Of a stretch of 64,000 nucleotides of DNA, positions 50,971 to 58,431 are shown one piece after another (within the stretch, counting starts at the first letter, position 1; each line of letters opens with the position of its first letter). The notes under the pieces are model-generated. The model was not told the origin of the DNA, made no database searches, and saw only the letters and a program-made list of their open reading frames with translations. The translations under genes and the position numbers were made by a program. This stretch comes from DASPLX01 sp035627375 (GTDB lineage: Bacteria > Pseudomonadota > Gammaproteobacteria > Burkholderiales > Burkholderiaceae_D): assembly GCA_035627375.1 (NCBI GenBank), contig DASPLX010000036.1, positions 124,001 through 188,000 on the forward strand. Reading direction: 5' to 3'.

Positions 50971-52426
50971 TCATTACATCAACGGCGAGTGGATCGCCGG
51001 CGAAGGCGCTCCGTTGCCTGTCATCGACCCTGCCACCGGCAGCGAAATCTGGTCCGGCCGCTGCGCCACGGCGAATGAAATCGACGCCGCATGCCGCGCT
51101 GCGCGCTCCGCTTTCGAAGACTGGGCCCTGCGGCCGCTGGACGAACGCATCGCCGTCTGCGCCCGCTTTCGCGACCTGCTCAAGGCCAACAGCGAGGAAC
51201 TCGCGCTGCTGATCGCGCAGGAAGTCGGCAAACCCTTGTGGGAGGCGCGCACCGAAGTCACGTCGATGGCGAACAAGGTCGATATCTCGGTGCAGGCCTA
51301 TCACGCCCGCACCGGCGCCGCGCAGTCGAAGAACGCCGACGGCGATGCGGTGCTGCGCCATCGTCCGCACGGCGTGTTCGGCGTGTTCGGCCCGTACAAC
51401 TTCCCGGGCCACCTGCCGAACGGGCATATCGTGCCGGCGCTCATCGCCGGCAATGCCCTGGTGTTCAAGCCGAGCGAATACGCGCCGCAAACCGCGATCC
51501 TGACGGTCCGCCTGTGGATCGAAGCCGGCTTGCCGCAAGGCGTTCTCAACCTGGTCAACGGCGCGCGCGACACCGGCGCCGCGCTGTCGCAACACCCGGA
51601 GCTCGACGGCATCCTGTTCACCGGCAGCTACCAGACCGGAGCGATCCTGCATCGGCAGTTCGCCGGGCAGCCGGGCAAGATGCTCGCGCTCGAAATGGGC
51701 GGCAATAATGCGCTGGTCGCGTGGAATGTCGCCAATATCGACGCCGCGGTCCATCATGCGATCTTCTCGGCCTTCGTCAGCGCGGGACAGCGCTGCACTT
51801 GCGCGCGCCGCCTGATCGTGGAGGACGGCCCGCAAGGGCAGGCCCTCGTCGAGCGCCTGGTGGAGGTCGCGGGCAAGATAGCGGTCGGCAAGTACGATGC
51901 CGCGCCGGCGCCGTTCATGGGGCCGGTGATCTCGGCGCCGGTCGCGCTCCGCCTGCTGCAAGCGCAGAGCGGCTTGCTCGAACGCGGCGGCAAGCCGCTG
52001 CTGGAAATGCGCCAGCTCGCGGACGGCACCGGCTTCCTGTCGCCCGGCATCGTCGACGTCACCGGCGCCCGGGATATACCCGACGAAGAATGGTTCGGCC
52101 CGCTGCTGCAAGTGATCCGCGTGCCGAGCTTCGATGCCGCGCTGGCGGCGGTCAACGCGACCGCGTACGGCCTGGCGGCGGGCCTGCTGTCGGACGACGA
52201 GGCGCTGTGGAGGAAATTCCTGGCGCGCGCGCGCGCCGGCGTCGTCAATTGGAACCGCCCGACCACGGGCGCGGCGAGCACCGCGCCGTTTGGCGGCGTC
52301 GGCAAGTCGGGCAACCATCGCCCGAGCGCCTACTATGCCGCCGACTATTGCGCCTACCCGGTCGCTTCCATCGAGAACAGCCAGCTCGACATGCCGAAGC
52401 AATTGTCGCCCGGCTTGCAGTTCTGA
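50963..52426 (+). CDS. astD: N-succinylglutamate 5-semialdehyde dehydrogenase
   Basis: A 487-aa NAD-dependent aldehyde dehydrogenase: FGVFGPYNFPGHLPNGHIVPAL (AstD-specific), ALEMGGNNALVAW with the general-base Glu, and catalytic Cys in SAGQRCTCARRL (about residue 279). NWNRPTTGAASTAPFGGVGKSGNHRPSA is the AstD C-terminal signature (positions 52248-52330). It oxidises succinylglutamate semialdehyde to succinylglutamate. It overlaps aruG by eight bases, which implies translational coupling, and is separated from astB by a 78-bp spacer with a strong hairpin. Confidence 0.95.
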   Translation: MHSHYINGEWIAGEGAPLPVIDPATGSEIWSGRCATANEIDAACRAARSAFEDWALRPLDERIAVCARFRDLLKANSEELALLIAQEVGKPLWEARTEVTSMANKVDISVQAYHARTGAAQSKNADGDAVLRHRPHGVFGVFGPYNFPGHLPNGHIVPALIAGNALVFKPSEYAPQTAILTVRLWIEAGLPQGVLNLVNGARDTGAALSQHPELDGILFTGSYQTGAILHRQFAGQPGKMLALEMGGNNALVAWNVANIDAAVHHAIFSAFVSAGQRCTCARRLIVEDGPQGQALVERLVEVAGKIAVGKYDAAPAPFMGPVISAPVALRLLQAQSGLLERGGKPLLEMRQLADGTGFLSPGIVDVTGARDIPDEEWFGPLLQVIRVPSFDAALAAVNATAYGLAAGLLSDDEALWRKFLARARAGVVNWNRPTTGAASTAPFGGVGKSGNHRPSAYYAADYCAYPVASIENSQLDMPKQLSPGLQF

Positions 52427-52446
52427 CGCCTTGCGTCACCCCTTGA

Positions 52447-52469
52447 TCCCGCGCCGCGCCGGCGCGGGA
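52447..52469 (+). other. Intercistronic hairpin between astD and astB
   Basis: TCCCGCGCCG (52447-52456), loop CGC, CGGCGCGGGA (52460-52469): a perfect 10-bp GC-rich stem in the 78-bp gap. There is no T run, so it is more likely an RNA stability or processing element than a terminator. Confidence 0.7.
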
Positions 52470-52504
52470 ATTGGACAACCCAGACCGAATCCGAAAGCCC
52501 GCTC

Positions 52505-53845
52505 ATGACAATCGCACGCGAATTCAATTTCGATGGCCTGGTCGGCCCGAGCCACAACTACGCCGGCCTGTCCTTCGGCAACGTCGCTTCCTTCAACAAC
52601 GTCAAGAGCGCCTCCAATCCGAAGGAGGCGGCATTGCAGGGATTGGCGAAGATGCGCGCGCTGGCGGCGCGCGGCTTCGGACAAGCCTTGCTGCCGCCGC
52701 AGGCGCGGCCCAATTTCCGCCTGCTGCGCGATATCGGCTTCGGCGGCAGTGACGCCGACGTGATCGCCAAGGCTTACAAGGAATCGCCGGTGCTGCTTGC
52801 CTGCGCCTATTCCGCCTCGCCGATGTGGACCGCGAACGCCGGAACCGTCAGCCCCTCGCCCGACACCGCCGACGGCCGCGTGCATTTCACCGTCGCCAAT
52901 CTGAACAACAAGCTGCACCGGTCGCACGAGCATGCGCAGACCGAACGCGCGTTGCGCGCCATCTTCAAGGACGAGCGGCACTTCGCCGTGCACGGCGCCT
53001 TGCCGCAGACGCCGGCCTTCGGCGACGAGGGCGCCGCCAACTTCGCGCGCCTGTGCGCGGACCACGGCGCGCAAGGCGTCGAGATGTTCGTCTACGGCCG
53101 CGTCGAGTTCGATGCCAATGCGCCGGCGCCGAAGCGCTTTCCCGCCCGCCAGACGCTCGAAGCCAGCCGGGCCGTCGCCCGCCTGCACGGCCTCGACGGC
53201 AAGCGCACGGTGTTCGTGCCGCAGAATCCCGACGTGATCGACGCCGGCGTGTTCCACAACGACGTTATCTCCGTCGGCAACGGTAATGTCTTGTTCTATC
53301 ACGAACACGCCTTCGTCGACGAGGCCGCCACGCTCGCTGCGCTGCGCGAGGCGATGGAGAGCGTCGGCGCGGAACTGCGCCCGGTGCGCGTCGCCGCCGC
53401 CGACGTATCGGTGGCCGACGCCGTGTCGAGCTATCTGTTCAACAGCCAGCTGCTGTCCAAGCCGGACGGCAAGATGGCGCTCGTGGTGCCGCAGGAATGC
53501 CAGGAGAACGCCGCGGTCGCGAAATACCTCCAAGGTTTGGTGGCCGCCGGCGGTCCGATCGACGAGTTGATCTGCTTTGATCTGCGTCAAAGCATGCGCA
53601 ACGGCGGCGGCCCGGCCTGCCTGCGCTTGCGCGTGGCATTGACCGATGCCGAGGCGCGGGCGATGCACCAAGGCGTGCTCATGACCGAAGCGCTCTACGC
53701 CAGACTCGTAGCCTGGGTCGAGAAGCATTATCGCGACCGTCTGCTGCCGTCCGATCTGGCCGATCCCGCGCTGGCGCTGGAAGTCAAGAGCGCACTGAGT
53801 GAATTAAGCAACATTCTCGATTTGCCGAATTTGTATGACTTTTGA
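52505..53845 (+). CDS. astB: N-succinylarginine dihydrolase
   Basis: A 446-aa guanidino-modifying enzyme of the amidinotransferase fold. It hydrolyses succinylarginine to succinylornithine, two NH3 and CO2. The N-terminus DGLVGPSHNYAGLSFGNVAS is diagnostic, the catalytic Cys lies in NGGGPACLRLRV (about residue 372), and the His is in FYHEHAF. In biochemical order astB is the second step, but it stands last in this gene run (astC-aruF-aruG-astD-astB), as in Pseudomonas aruCFGDB. A weak terminator-like hairpin follows. Confidence 0.96.
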   Translation: MTIAREFNFDGLVGPSHNYAGLSFGNVASFNNVKSASNPKEAALQGLAKMRALAARGFGQALLPPQARPNFRLLRDIGFGGSDADVIAKAYKESPVLLACAYSASPMWTANAGTVSPSPDTADGRVHFTVANLNNKLHRSHEHAQTERALRAIFKDERHFAVHGALPQTPAFGDEGAANFARLCADHGAQGVEMFVYGRVEFDANAPAPKRFPARQTLEASRAVARLHGLDGKRTVFVPQNPDVIDAGVFHNDVISVGNGNVLFYHEHAFVDEAATLAALREAMESVGAELRPVRVAAADVSVADAVSSYLFNSQLLSKPDGKMALVVPQECQENAAVAKYLQGLVAAGGPIDELICFDLRQSMRNGGGPACLRLRVALTDAEARAMHQGVLMTEALYARLVAWVEKHYRDRLLPSDLADPALALEVKSALSELSNILDLPNLYDF

Positions 53846-53849
53846 TCAC

Positions 53850-53870
53850 TGGGCATAATGTCCCATTTTT
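53850..53870 (+). terminator. Weak terminator-like hairpin after astB
   Basis: TGGG (53850-53853) and CCCA (53862-53865) followed by TTTTT. The stem is only 4 bp (a few more with a bulge), so it could at most attenuate read-through into the transporter genes. Confidence 0.3.
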
Positions 53871-54002
53871 GCAAGTCGAGGTCGCGCGCGTGGTTTGTTT
53901 CGGCGCGGTAACGCGGTTCAATGAATACCAGCAAAACCGCATCAAGACGGGCGCGCATTCGCATCACCCCACAATAACTTTTTCCTGGATGGAGGACATC
54001 AT

Positions 54003-54779
54003 ATGAAGCGTATCAAGACCCTGTTGGCTATCGTTGCGGCAGGCGTGGCAATGGCGACCGTCGCCGCATCGGCGAACGCCCGCACGTTCGAAGAGATCAA
54101 GGCCTCGGGGAAGATCATCGCCGCATCGGAAGGCGCCTATCCTCCGTTCAACTACTTCCAGGGTTCCAAGCTGACCGGCTTCGAGATCGAACTCGGCGAA
54201 GCGCTGGCCAAGAAGATGGGCGTGGCGATCGAATGGAAGGCCTTGTCCTTCGACGCCTTGCTGGCCGGCTTGCGCCAGGATCGCTGGGACATGGTGCTCG
54301 CTTCTTTCGGCATCACCGATGAGCGTTCCAAGGCCGTGACCTTCACCCATCCGCATTACTGCTCGGGCGGCGTGATCGTAACCCGCGACGGCAGCATCCG
54401 TACGCCCGACCAGCTGGCCGGCAAGACGGTCGCGGTCCAGACCGGCACCACTTACCTCGACAACGTGAAAAGAATACCGGGCGTGAAGGAAGTGAAGAAC
54501 TTCCCGCAGGATACCGATGCCCGTTCCGCGCTCGTCAACGGCCGCGTCGACGCCTGGGTCAGCGACCGCTTCGTCGTGAAGGCCGCCATGGATGCCAATC
54601 CCAGCCTCGGCCTGAAGACCGGCGGCTTCCTGTTCGTCGAGAAGATCGCGACCGCCGTCAAGAAGGGCAATACCTCGCTCGAAGCCGCGCTCAACAAGGC
54701 GCTCGCCGAAATCATGGCCGACGGCACCTACAAGGCGATTTCCGAGAAATACATGAAAGAAGACATCCGCTGCAAATAA
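54003..54779 (+). CDS. Amino acid ABC transporter substrate-binding protein (probable arginine/ornithine)
   Basis: A 258-aa periplasmic binding protein of the SBP_bac_3 family. The signal peptide (residues about 1-26, ending SANA) is followed by ASEGAYPPFNYFQGSKLTGFEIELGEALAKKMGV, with the ligand-pocket pattern of polar amino acid binders. ATG 54003 follows TGGAGGACATCAT. Its place between the ast genes and glutamate dehydrogenase suggests arginine, ornithine or another basic amino acid as ligand; this is contextual. The mature C-terminus (YMKEDIRCK) resembles His/Lys/Arg-binding proteins. Confidence 0.88.
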   Translation: MKRIKTLLAIVAAGVAMATVAASANARTFEEIKASGKIIAASEGAYPPFNYFQGSKLTGFEIELGEALAKKMGVAIEWKALSFDALLAGLRQDRWDMVLASFGITDERSKAVTFTHPHYCSGGVIVTRDGSIRTPDQLAGKTVAVQTGTTYLDNVKRIPGVKEVKNFPQDTDARSALVNGRVDAWVSDRFVVKAAMDANPSLGLKTGGFLFVEKIATAVKKGNTSLEAALNKALAEIMADGTYKAISEKYMKEDIRCK

Positions 54780-54828
54780 TCCCGGCCGCAGAGCCCCATA
54801 AGAAGGATATTTCGAGAGGGAGAGAACC

Positions 54829-55614
54829 TTGAACGCAGCGATTTCCATCTTGCCGGCCCATTGGTCGCGCGAGCGGCGGAGCGCAGTCTCCATCGCCATC
54901 GCGGTCGCCGGCCTGGTGCTGTTCTTGTGGCTGATGGCCATACCCCTGAGCTGGATGCCGGAACCCATCGGGTCCGCCGCACAGCTGTTCGCGGAGGGCG
55001 CGAAGACCACCGTTCAGCTCACCGTCGTGGCCGGCGTCGCCGGGATCGCCCTGGGCGTCCTGGCCGCGCTGGCGAAGCTGTCCAAGCTGCCGCCGGTGCG
55101 CTGGATCGCGAACTTCTACATCTGGGTCATCCGCGGCACGCCGCTGCTGGTGCAGGTGCTGTTCGTGTTCCTGGCCCTGCCGGCCATGATTCCCGGCCTG
55201 CAGCTGTCGGACTTCAATTCGGCGGTCGTCGCGCTCGCGTTCAACGTCGGCGCCTACAACGCCGAAGCGATCCGCGCCGGCATCCTGGCGGTGCACAAGG
55301 GACAGACCGAGGCGGCGCGCTCGCTCGGCCTGACGCCCTTCATGACCTTCCGCGACGTGGTGTTCCCGCAAGCCTTCCGCGTCGCCTTGCCGCCGTTGGT
55401 CAACAACATCGTCGCCTTGCTCAAGGATTCGAGCCTGGCCTACACGATCGGCGTCGTGGAGCTGACCAACATCGGCAACCGCATTCAGGCGGCGACCTTC
55501 CAGCCGATCCACTCGCTGACGACGGTCGCCGTGATCTATCTGCTGCTGACCACGATCCTGACGCAGATCTCGAACGCGATCGAGCGGCAACTGGATGTGG
55601 AGCGTCATCGATGA
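54829..55614 (+). CDS. Amino acid ABC transporter permease
   Basis: A 261-aa His/Glu/Gln/Arg-type permease. It has about five hydrophobic helices and the EAA loop EAARSLGLTPFMTFRDVVFPQA (positions 55307-55372). The start appears to be TTG 54829, because GGGAGAGAACC precedes it and no suitable ATG lies nearby. Only one permease gene is present, whereas Pseudomonas aot has two (aotQ, aotM), so a homodimeric channel is implied. Its stop overlaps the ATPase start by four bases (ATGA). Confidence 0.9.
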   Translation: MNAAISILPAHWSRERRSAVSIAIAVAGLVLFLWLMAIPLSWMPEPIGSAAQLFAEGAKTTVQLTVVAGVAGIALGVLAALAKLSKLPPVRWIANFYIWVIRGTPLLVQVLFVFLALPAMIPGLQLSDFNSAVVALAFNVGAYNAEAIRAGILAVHKGQTEAARSLGLTPFMTFRDVVFPQAFRVALPPLVNNIVALLKDSSLAYTIGVVELTNIGNRIQAATFQPIHSLTTVAVIYLLLTTILTQISNAIERQLDVERHR

Positions 55615-56435
55615 GCGGGGAAGACAACATGAAGACACCGGACATGCCGCAACAGGCGATGCAGCCTGGGGCGCGACGCGAGGCGGAAGACAAAGGCGCT
55701 CCGCTCATCACGGCGGAAAAGGTCAACAAGCATTTCGGCCATTTCCACGTGATCAAGGACGTGAGCACGCGGTTCTACCAGGGCGAGGTCGCGGTCATCA
55801 TCGGCGCTTCCGGCTCCGGCAAGTCGACTTTCCTGCGCATGCTGAACCGGCTGGAAACGCACGACAGCGGCAAGATCGTCATCGACGGCATCGAGCTCAA
55901 CGAGAACATGAAGAACATCGACGCCATACGCCGCGAAGTCGGCATGGTGTTCCAGAGCTTCAACCTGTTCCCGCACATGACCGTGATGAACAACATCACG
56001 CTCGCGCCGCGCCGCCTGCGCGGCGTGACGCGGGCCCAGGCCGAGGAAACGGCGCGCGGCCTGCTGGCCAAGGTCGGCATGTCCGACCATGCCCACAAGT
56101 ATCCGCACCAGCTGTCGGGCGGGCAGCAGCAGCGGGTCGCGATCGCGCGCTCGCTGGCGATGCAGCCCAAGGTCATGCTGTTCGACGAGCCGACCTCGGC
56201 GCTCGATCCGGAAATGATCAAGGAAGTTCTCGACGTGATGAAGGATCTGGCGCGCTCCGGCATGACCATGATCGTCGTGACGCACGAGATGGGCTTCGCC
56301 CGCGAAGTCGCCGATCGCGTGATCTTCTTCGAGAAAGGACAGATTCTCGAAGAGGCGCCGCCGGCGGAATTCTTCGGCAATCCGAAGAACGAGCGCATCC
56401 GCTCCTTCATCGGCCAGATCTCGCAGGCGCGATGA
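55611..56435 (+). CDS. Amino acid ABC transporter ATP-binding protein
   Basis: A 274-aa ATPase of the polar amino acid uptake class. Walker A is GASGSGKST, the Q-loop segment VFQSFNLFPHMTV, the signature LSGGQQQR, Walker B VMLFDEPTSALDP and the H-loop VVTHEMGFAREVADR. The first about 30 residues form an extra low-complexity extension; an internal ATG at 55629 is an alternative start. ATG 55611 is coupled to the permease stop (ATGA). With the binding protein and permease it makes a complete importer. Confidence 0.93.
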   Translation: MSGEDNMKTPDMPQQAMQPGARREAEDKGAPLITAEKVNKHFGHFHVIKDVSTRFYQGEVAVIIGASGSGKSTFLRMLNRLETHDSGKIVIDGIELNENMKNIDAIRREVGMVFQSFNLFPHMTVMNNITLAPRRLRGVTRAQAEETARGLLAKVGMSDHAHKYPHQLSGGQQQRVAIARSLAMQPKVMLFDEPTSALDPEMIKEVLDVMKDLARSGMTMIVVTHEMGFAREVADRVIFFEKGQILEEAPPAEFFGNPKNERIRSFIGQISQAR

Positions 56436-56505
56436 ACCGAACAACCCCCAGCAGAATCGTCAGTAACCACAAAATCGGCAGCACCCTTTTCAGGAGGATA
56501 AAAAA

Positions 56506-58017
56506 ATGAATTTGAAACGCACCAGCCTGACCGCATCGATCGCCCTGATGTTCGCCGCGGCGGCATTGCCGGCGCATGCGCAGACCACCAAGAAGGCGCA
56601 AGCGCAGATGGCCAAGGATTTCGAGGAAATGCGCGCCGAGATCAAGCGCCTGCGCGAAGAGCTCGATGCGATGAAGAGGGAGAAAGCCGCCGCGCCCGCG
56701 CCGGTGGTCGCCGCTCCGGTCGAGAAGGGGCCGTCCAAGGTCGAACTGGCGGAGCGCATCGAGCAGGTCGAGCTGCGCGCCAAGGATGCGGTCGTGGTCG
56801 GCGACATCGGCAATTCCTTCCGCCTGCCGAATTCCGAGACCTCCCTGCGCATCTACGGCTTCGGCGAGCTGAACCTGGTGCACGAGATGAAGGGCGACAA
56901 TTCGAACAACGACTACTCGACCTTCCTGCCGTACGCGCCGCTCAAGGGCTCGGCGGCAGCCAACCGCAGCGGCCAGACCTATCTGCATGCGCGCACCTCG
57001 CGCATCGGTTTCGAGGCGGCGACGCCGACCAAGTTCGGTGCGCTCGGCATCAAGATCGAAGGCGATTTCAACAACGACCCGCGTACCGGCAACGCTGCCG
57101 TTTCGGGCGATGTGAAAAACATCTTTACCCAGCAGGCAACCAACAGCTACAACTTCCGTCTGCGCCATGCCTATGGCAAGTTTGGCGGCTTGTTGATCGG
57201 CCAGAGCTGGTCTACTTTCATGGATCTCGACGCCTTGCCGGAAACCGTCGACTTCAACGGCCCGATCGGCGCGACCTTCATTCGTCAGCCGCAGATCCGT
57301 TACACCTATCCGACCAAGGACAATGGCAGCTTCACGTTCGCGGTCGAGAATCCGGTCAGCTATGTTCTCGACGTCAGCAATCTGGACGGCGCGGACGATC
57401 CGGATTCCACCTACGGGCTTCCCACGGTCAAGGGATTCTCCCGCGTGCCTGACTTCATCGCGCGTTGGGACAAGTCGTTCGACTGGGGGACGTTCAGCTT
57501 GCGCGGGCTCATGACGGAGCACCGCATCGACAACGGCAGGAATGTTTCGGTATCCCGCACCGGCTGGGGCCTGGGCGCGAGCGCCTTTTACAAGCTCGAC
57601 GGCTCCGACTTCCTGACCGTGGCGCTGACGGGCGGCACCGGCATCGGCCGTTACTTCAACTACGTCGAGGGTGCGGTCTACGATGCGACTCAGAACAAGA
57701 TCCATATCGAGAAGGCGCTCGGCGCCGTGATCGGCTACCAGCACAAGGCATCCGACACGCTGCGCTTCAACGCTTCGCTCGGTTGGCAGCGCAATTACGA
57801 CAATGCGTACACGAGCTTCGTGAAGGATAGCGATCTCGACAGCGGCCAGTACGGCGTCAACCGCCGCGTCTGGCAATCCCATCTCGGCTTCATCTGGAAC
57901 CCGGTTCCGGGCGTGGACTTCGGCGCCGAATACATCTTCGGCCGCCGCAAGACCCTGGCCAACGAGACCGGCGAGATGAGCCGTATCAATTTCTCGGCCA
58001 AGTACAACTTCAACTAA
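56506..58017 (+). CDS. DcaP-like trimeric outer-membrane porin
   Basis: A 503-aa outer-membrane protein. The signal peptide is residues 1 to about 25 (ending AHA). A charged coiled coil follows (about 30-65: KKAQAQMAKDFEEMRAEIKRLREELDAMKRE), then a beta-barrel beginning SLRIYGFGELNL and ending SRINFSAKYNFN. This layout matches DcaP-type porins, which take up small anionic compounds. A very strong ribosome-binding site (AGGAGG at 56492-56497) suggests high expression. Its place after the arginine importer suggests it brings the operon's substrate across the outer membrane. A strong terminator follows. Confidence 0.82.
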   Translation: MNLKRTSLTASIALMFAAAALPAHAQTTKKAQAQMAKDFEEMRAEIKRLREELDAMKREKAAAPAPVVAAPVEKGPSKVELAERIEQVELRAKDAVVVGDIGNSFRLPNSETSLRIYGFGELNLVHEMKGDNSNNDYSTFLPYAPLKGSAAANRSGQTYLHARTSRIGFEAATPTKFGALGIKIEGDFNNDPRTGNAAVSGDVKNIFTQQATNSYNFRLRHAYGKFGGLLIGQSWSTFMDLDALPETVDFNGPIGATFIRQPQIRYTYPTKDNGSFTFAVENPVSYVLDVSNLDGADDPDSTYGLPTVKGFSRVPDFIARWDKSFDWGTFSLRGLMTEHRIDNGRNVSVSRTGWGLGASAFYKLDGSDFLTVALTGGTGIGRYFNYVEGAVYDATQNKIHIEKALGAVIGYQHKASDTLRFNASLGWQRNYDNAYTSFVKDSDLDSGQYGVNRRVWQSHLGFIWNPVPGVDFGAEYIFGRRKTLANETGEMSRINFSAKYNFN

Positions 58018-58035
58018 GCGTCATCCGCCTCTCGC

Positions 58036-58061
58036 AAGCCCCGGACTTCCGGGGCTTTTTT
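58036..58061 (+). terminator. Intrinsic terminator after the DcaP-like porin gene
   Basis: AAGCCCCGG (58036-58044), loop ACTT, CCGGGGCTT (58049-58057), then a T run. It is a perfect 9-bp stem 18 bp after the stop codon. Confidence 0.95.
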
Positions 58062-58189
58062 GTGCCCTGGCAACAGGAGAAAACGCGCCCGGTGGAATAA
58101 AAACGACATATTTGCGCATAGAATAACGTTCGATAAAATCCTGAAATATGGTTTTAATATTCTAATATTTAATGAAAATGTGAAATAAA

Positions 58190-58195
58190 TATAAT
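58190..58195 (+). promoter_or_regulatory. Candidate -10 box for the glutamate dehydrogenase gene
   Basis: TATAAT in the AT-rich tract, with a start near 58202. No good -35 hexamer is seen at 16-18 bp, which would fit activator dependence (for example on the ArgR-like protein), but that is inference. Confidence 0.45.
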
Positions 58196-58431
58196 AATTA
58201 TGCCTGTTTGGCCGATAGGGGTGGGGTGCTCCCCAGGGGTGTGCTCGAATTAGCTTCTGCGGCCTACCTGCAGAAGAAAACAATAAACGGCGAACTCGCT
58301 CTTAAGATCATGATTCCGGCGGTATATGCCTAGAAAAACGAAGTGCCGCCACTACGTAAAACGGCGTCGCGCGGTTGATAGCGGCTCGGGGAGCCGGCGC
58401 GCATACTGAACGCCATCGCAATGGAGAAGCC

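Larger units (their letters stand above)
58018..58431. other. Intergenic region before the NAD-glutamate dehydrogenase gene
   Basis: This 414-bp stretch has no credible gene. It begins with the porin terminator (58036-58061). A strongly AT-rich tract follows (about 58125-58200), unusual for this GC-rich window, and contains TATAAT at 58190-58195. Then comes a leader of about 230 nt with hairpins: GGGG-TGCT-CCCC near 58220-58235, and CTTCTGC/GCAGAAG at 58254-58260 and 58270-58276. The AT tract is a likely promoter/activator region for the dehydrogenase gene. Confidence 0.6.
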
